From positions 1 to 6,785 of the forward strand of contig JAIRRU010000202.1 in the NCBI GenBank assembly GCA_031255815.1: a stretch of DNA of 6,785 bases, read 5' to 3'. Positions within the stretch are counted from its first letter, which is position 1; every line of letters begins with the position of its first letter. The notes under the pieces are model-generated. The model was not told the DNA's origin and made no database searches. It worked only from the letters and a program-made list of their open reading frames with translations. The DNA comes from Treponema sp. (GTDB lineage: Bacteria; Spirochaetota; Spirochaetia; Treponematales; Breznakiellaceae). This document shows, piece by piece, positions 6,060 to 6,785 of the stretch. Both the position numbers and the translations under genes were made by a program.

Positions 6060-6163
6060 TGTTCCGAAACCCGCCTGGTTTTGGAACAAGCCTGCAAAAT
6101 GCTCCGCATTTTGCTATTTTTGAGCGGTTGTTGTTTAAAAACTGAAGTTTTTAAACAACTCTA
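6060..6163 (+). repeat. Repeat copy C: hairpins 1, 2 and 3 in the leader of the import operon
   Basis: Hairpin 1 pairs 6060-6071 with 6077-6088 (one G-T pair, loop CGCCT). Hairpin 2 is a perfect 9-bp stem, GCAAAATGC (6094-6102) with GCATTTTGC (6106-6114), loop TCC. Hairpin 3 is the 47-nt block 6117-6163 with the 14-bp stem at 6130-6143 and 6146-6159. It differs from copies A and B at 6122 (G for A) and 6160 (T for C). The same three modules in the same order occur at 2092-2275. Here the element lies between the predicted promoter and the first permease gene, so the 5' leader RNA would fold into all three stems before the ribosome site. Confidence 0.85.
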
Positions 6164-6188
6164 TTAATCAAGCAAGTATACAACGAAG

Positions 6189-6202
6189 CTGAACATGTTT
6201 AG
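6189..6202. promoter_or_regulatory. Palindrome at the predicted transcription start, possible operator
   Basis: CTGAACATGTTTAG is an inverted repeat with 12 of 14 positions symmetric, centred on ACATGT. Further out, ATAC (6178-6181) and GTAT (6209-6212) continue the symmetry with less regular bases between. It begins 10 bases downstream of the -10 box of the operon promoter, the usual place for a repressor site. It lacks the central CG of most LacI-family operators. The regulator is not in the window. Confidence 0.4.
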
Positions 6203-6212
6203 TTGTTCGTAT

Positions 6213-6241
6213 AAAATAACTGAAGCCTGTGCAGGAGTCAA
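6213..6241 (-). promoter_or_regulatory. Sigma70-like promoter of the sugar import operon
   Basis: On the minus strand the -35 box is TTGACT (6241-6236) and the -10 box TATTTT (6218-6213), with exactly 17 nt between. Upstream, 6242-6285 is rich in A and T tracts that could act as an UP element or bend the DNA. Transcription would start near 6206 and run toward the LplB-like gene. The -10 box matches consensus at only four of six positions, so activity may be moderate or regulated. Confidence 0.55.
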
Positions 6242-6316
6242 GAAAATTTGAAAAAAAATAGGAAAATATGTTTTTTTCTTTACATCTGTGCTGAAGATAG
6301 TTTCAAGCGCAAGGAA

Positions 6317-6346
6317 GCGCGTGGGAAAGCCGGTTTACCGCCGCGC
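6317..6346 (-). terminator. Weak bulged hairpin after the TonB gene
   Basis: GCGCG (6317-6321) can pair with CGCGC (6342-6346), with CGGT and ACCG (6331-6340) forming an inner stem. It starts 5 bases past the TonB stop codon. The stem is short, bulged and not followed by a T-run, so termination here is uncertain and the TonB gene might be read through into the import operon. Confidence 0.25.
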
Positions 6347-6351
6347 GTTTG

Positions 6352-6785
6352 TTAGCGCAATCTGAAACTTACCGGATAGCGGATGCGGGCAGAGACGTTC
6401 CGGCCGTTGGCCTGGGCGGGACTGCCGCGCAAACCCTCGAAGGCCCGCAGGGCGGCTTCGGCGAAGCCCCTGCCGGGGGGATCTTCCTTAAGCACGGTTA
6501 TCCGCTGGACGGCCCCTTCCCGGTCAACGAAAAGTTCCAGGTAGACGGTTCCCTCTATCCCCGAACGCTGGGCAATGGGGGGATGTCTCATGGCCCTGCG
6601 GATTTCCGCTTCGTTAAACTGTGGGGGAACCTCGACCTGGTGGGGCTGCAGGTACACTTCTTCCGCCGGCGCCGGCCTTAGGCTTACTGTTTCCGCCGGG
6701 GGCGCCGCGCTTCCCGGGGGAACGATGACCTGTTCTTCGGGGATCTCCTCGGTTTCGATAAAAATTTCCGCGATGGATTCCACGG
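6352..6785 (-). CDS. TonB energy transducer, C-terminal part (5' end outside window)
   Basis: The frame runs from the window edge to TAA at 6354-6352 and gives at least 143 residues. The first 55 or so are rich in Pro and Glu, the periplasm-spanning linker of TonB. From about residue 60 the TonB C-terminal domain is clear: HPPIAQRSGIEGTVYLELFV, DREGAVQRITVLKEDPPG, EAALRAF, a run near PAQANGRNVSARIRYPVSF, and the end. TonB carries proton-motive energy from the ExbB/ExbD complex to outer-membrane receptors. The N-terminal membrane anchor lies beyond the edge. A GTG at 6783 is in frame but is probably internal. ExbB/ExbD genes may lie further right. The gene is on the same strand as the sugar importer; joint function is not shown. 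Confidence 0.88.
   Translation of the reverse strand, partial: VESIAEIFIETEEIPEEQVIVPPGSAAPPAETVSLRPAPAEEVYLQPHQVEVPPQFNEAEIRRAMRHPPIAQRSGIEGTVYLELFVDREGAVQRITVLKEDPPGRGFAEAALRAFEGLRGSPAQANGRNVSARIRYPVSFRLR

Noticed and set aside
2092..6163. CRISPR array
   Set aside because: The repeats are kilobases apart, are themselves hairpins of 47 nt or more, and have no regular spacers or cas genes.
6242..6351. tRNA or small RNA gene between the promoter and TonB
   Set aside because: The stretch shows A/T tracts and one weak bulged hairpin, with no cloverleaf or defined RNA boundaries.

Overview
The window looks like chromosomal DNA from a spirochaete, most likely a Treponema of the termite-gut or environmental type. 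This is inferred from three things: LplA/LplB/LplC-type sugar import genes without their own ATPase, a TonB gene (so a double-membrane cell), and dispersed hairpin repeats of a kind I associate with such genomes. No rRNA or marker gene proves it.

Layout. Positions 1-393 hold the unclear end of an upstream gene or gene fragment, a diverged copy of the hairpin repeat, GC-rich hairpins and a six-codon leader ORF. Positions 394-2079 (+) encode a complete-looking ABC exporter half-transporter with all ATPase motifs, but it stops abruptly at a run of seven G just before a repeat element. Positions 2080-2367 lie between convergent genes and consist almost wholly of inverted repeats plus a 14-bp terminator-like hairpin. 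On the minus strand, read right to left, an import operon follows: LplB-like permease (6026-5073), LplC-like permease (5063-4149) and a 568-residue solute-binding protein (4074-2368). The permease genes are translationally coupled. The binding-protein gene is separated from them by one copy of the repeat. A sigma70-like promoter at 6241-6213 with a palindrome at its expected start site probably drives this operon, with a leader of about 180 nt carrying another repeat copy. The right edge (6785-6352, minus) is the C-terminal part of a TonB protein.

How it works together. The two permeases and the binding protein should form a sugar or oligosaccharide importer powered by an ATPase encoded elsewhere. 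The exporter is unrelated in mechanism and faces the operon convergently. TonB would energise outer-membrane uptake; whether it works with the importer cannot be told from sequence.

The most unusual element is a modular hairpin repeat. One 47-nt block occurs identically twice and a third time with two changes. A fourth, ungapped, diverged copy keeps the hairpin through three compensated base pairs in a row. Copies sit at every non-coding gap longer than about 50 bp except the immediate TonB downstream region, always in the same orientation. They touch gene ends, an operon gap and a 5' leader.
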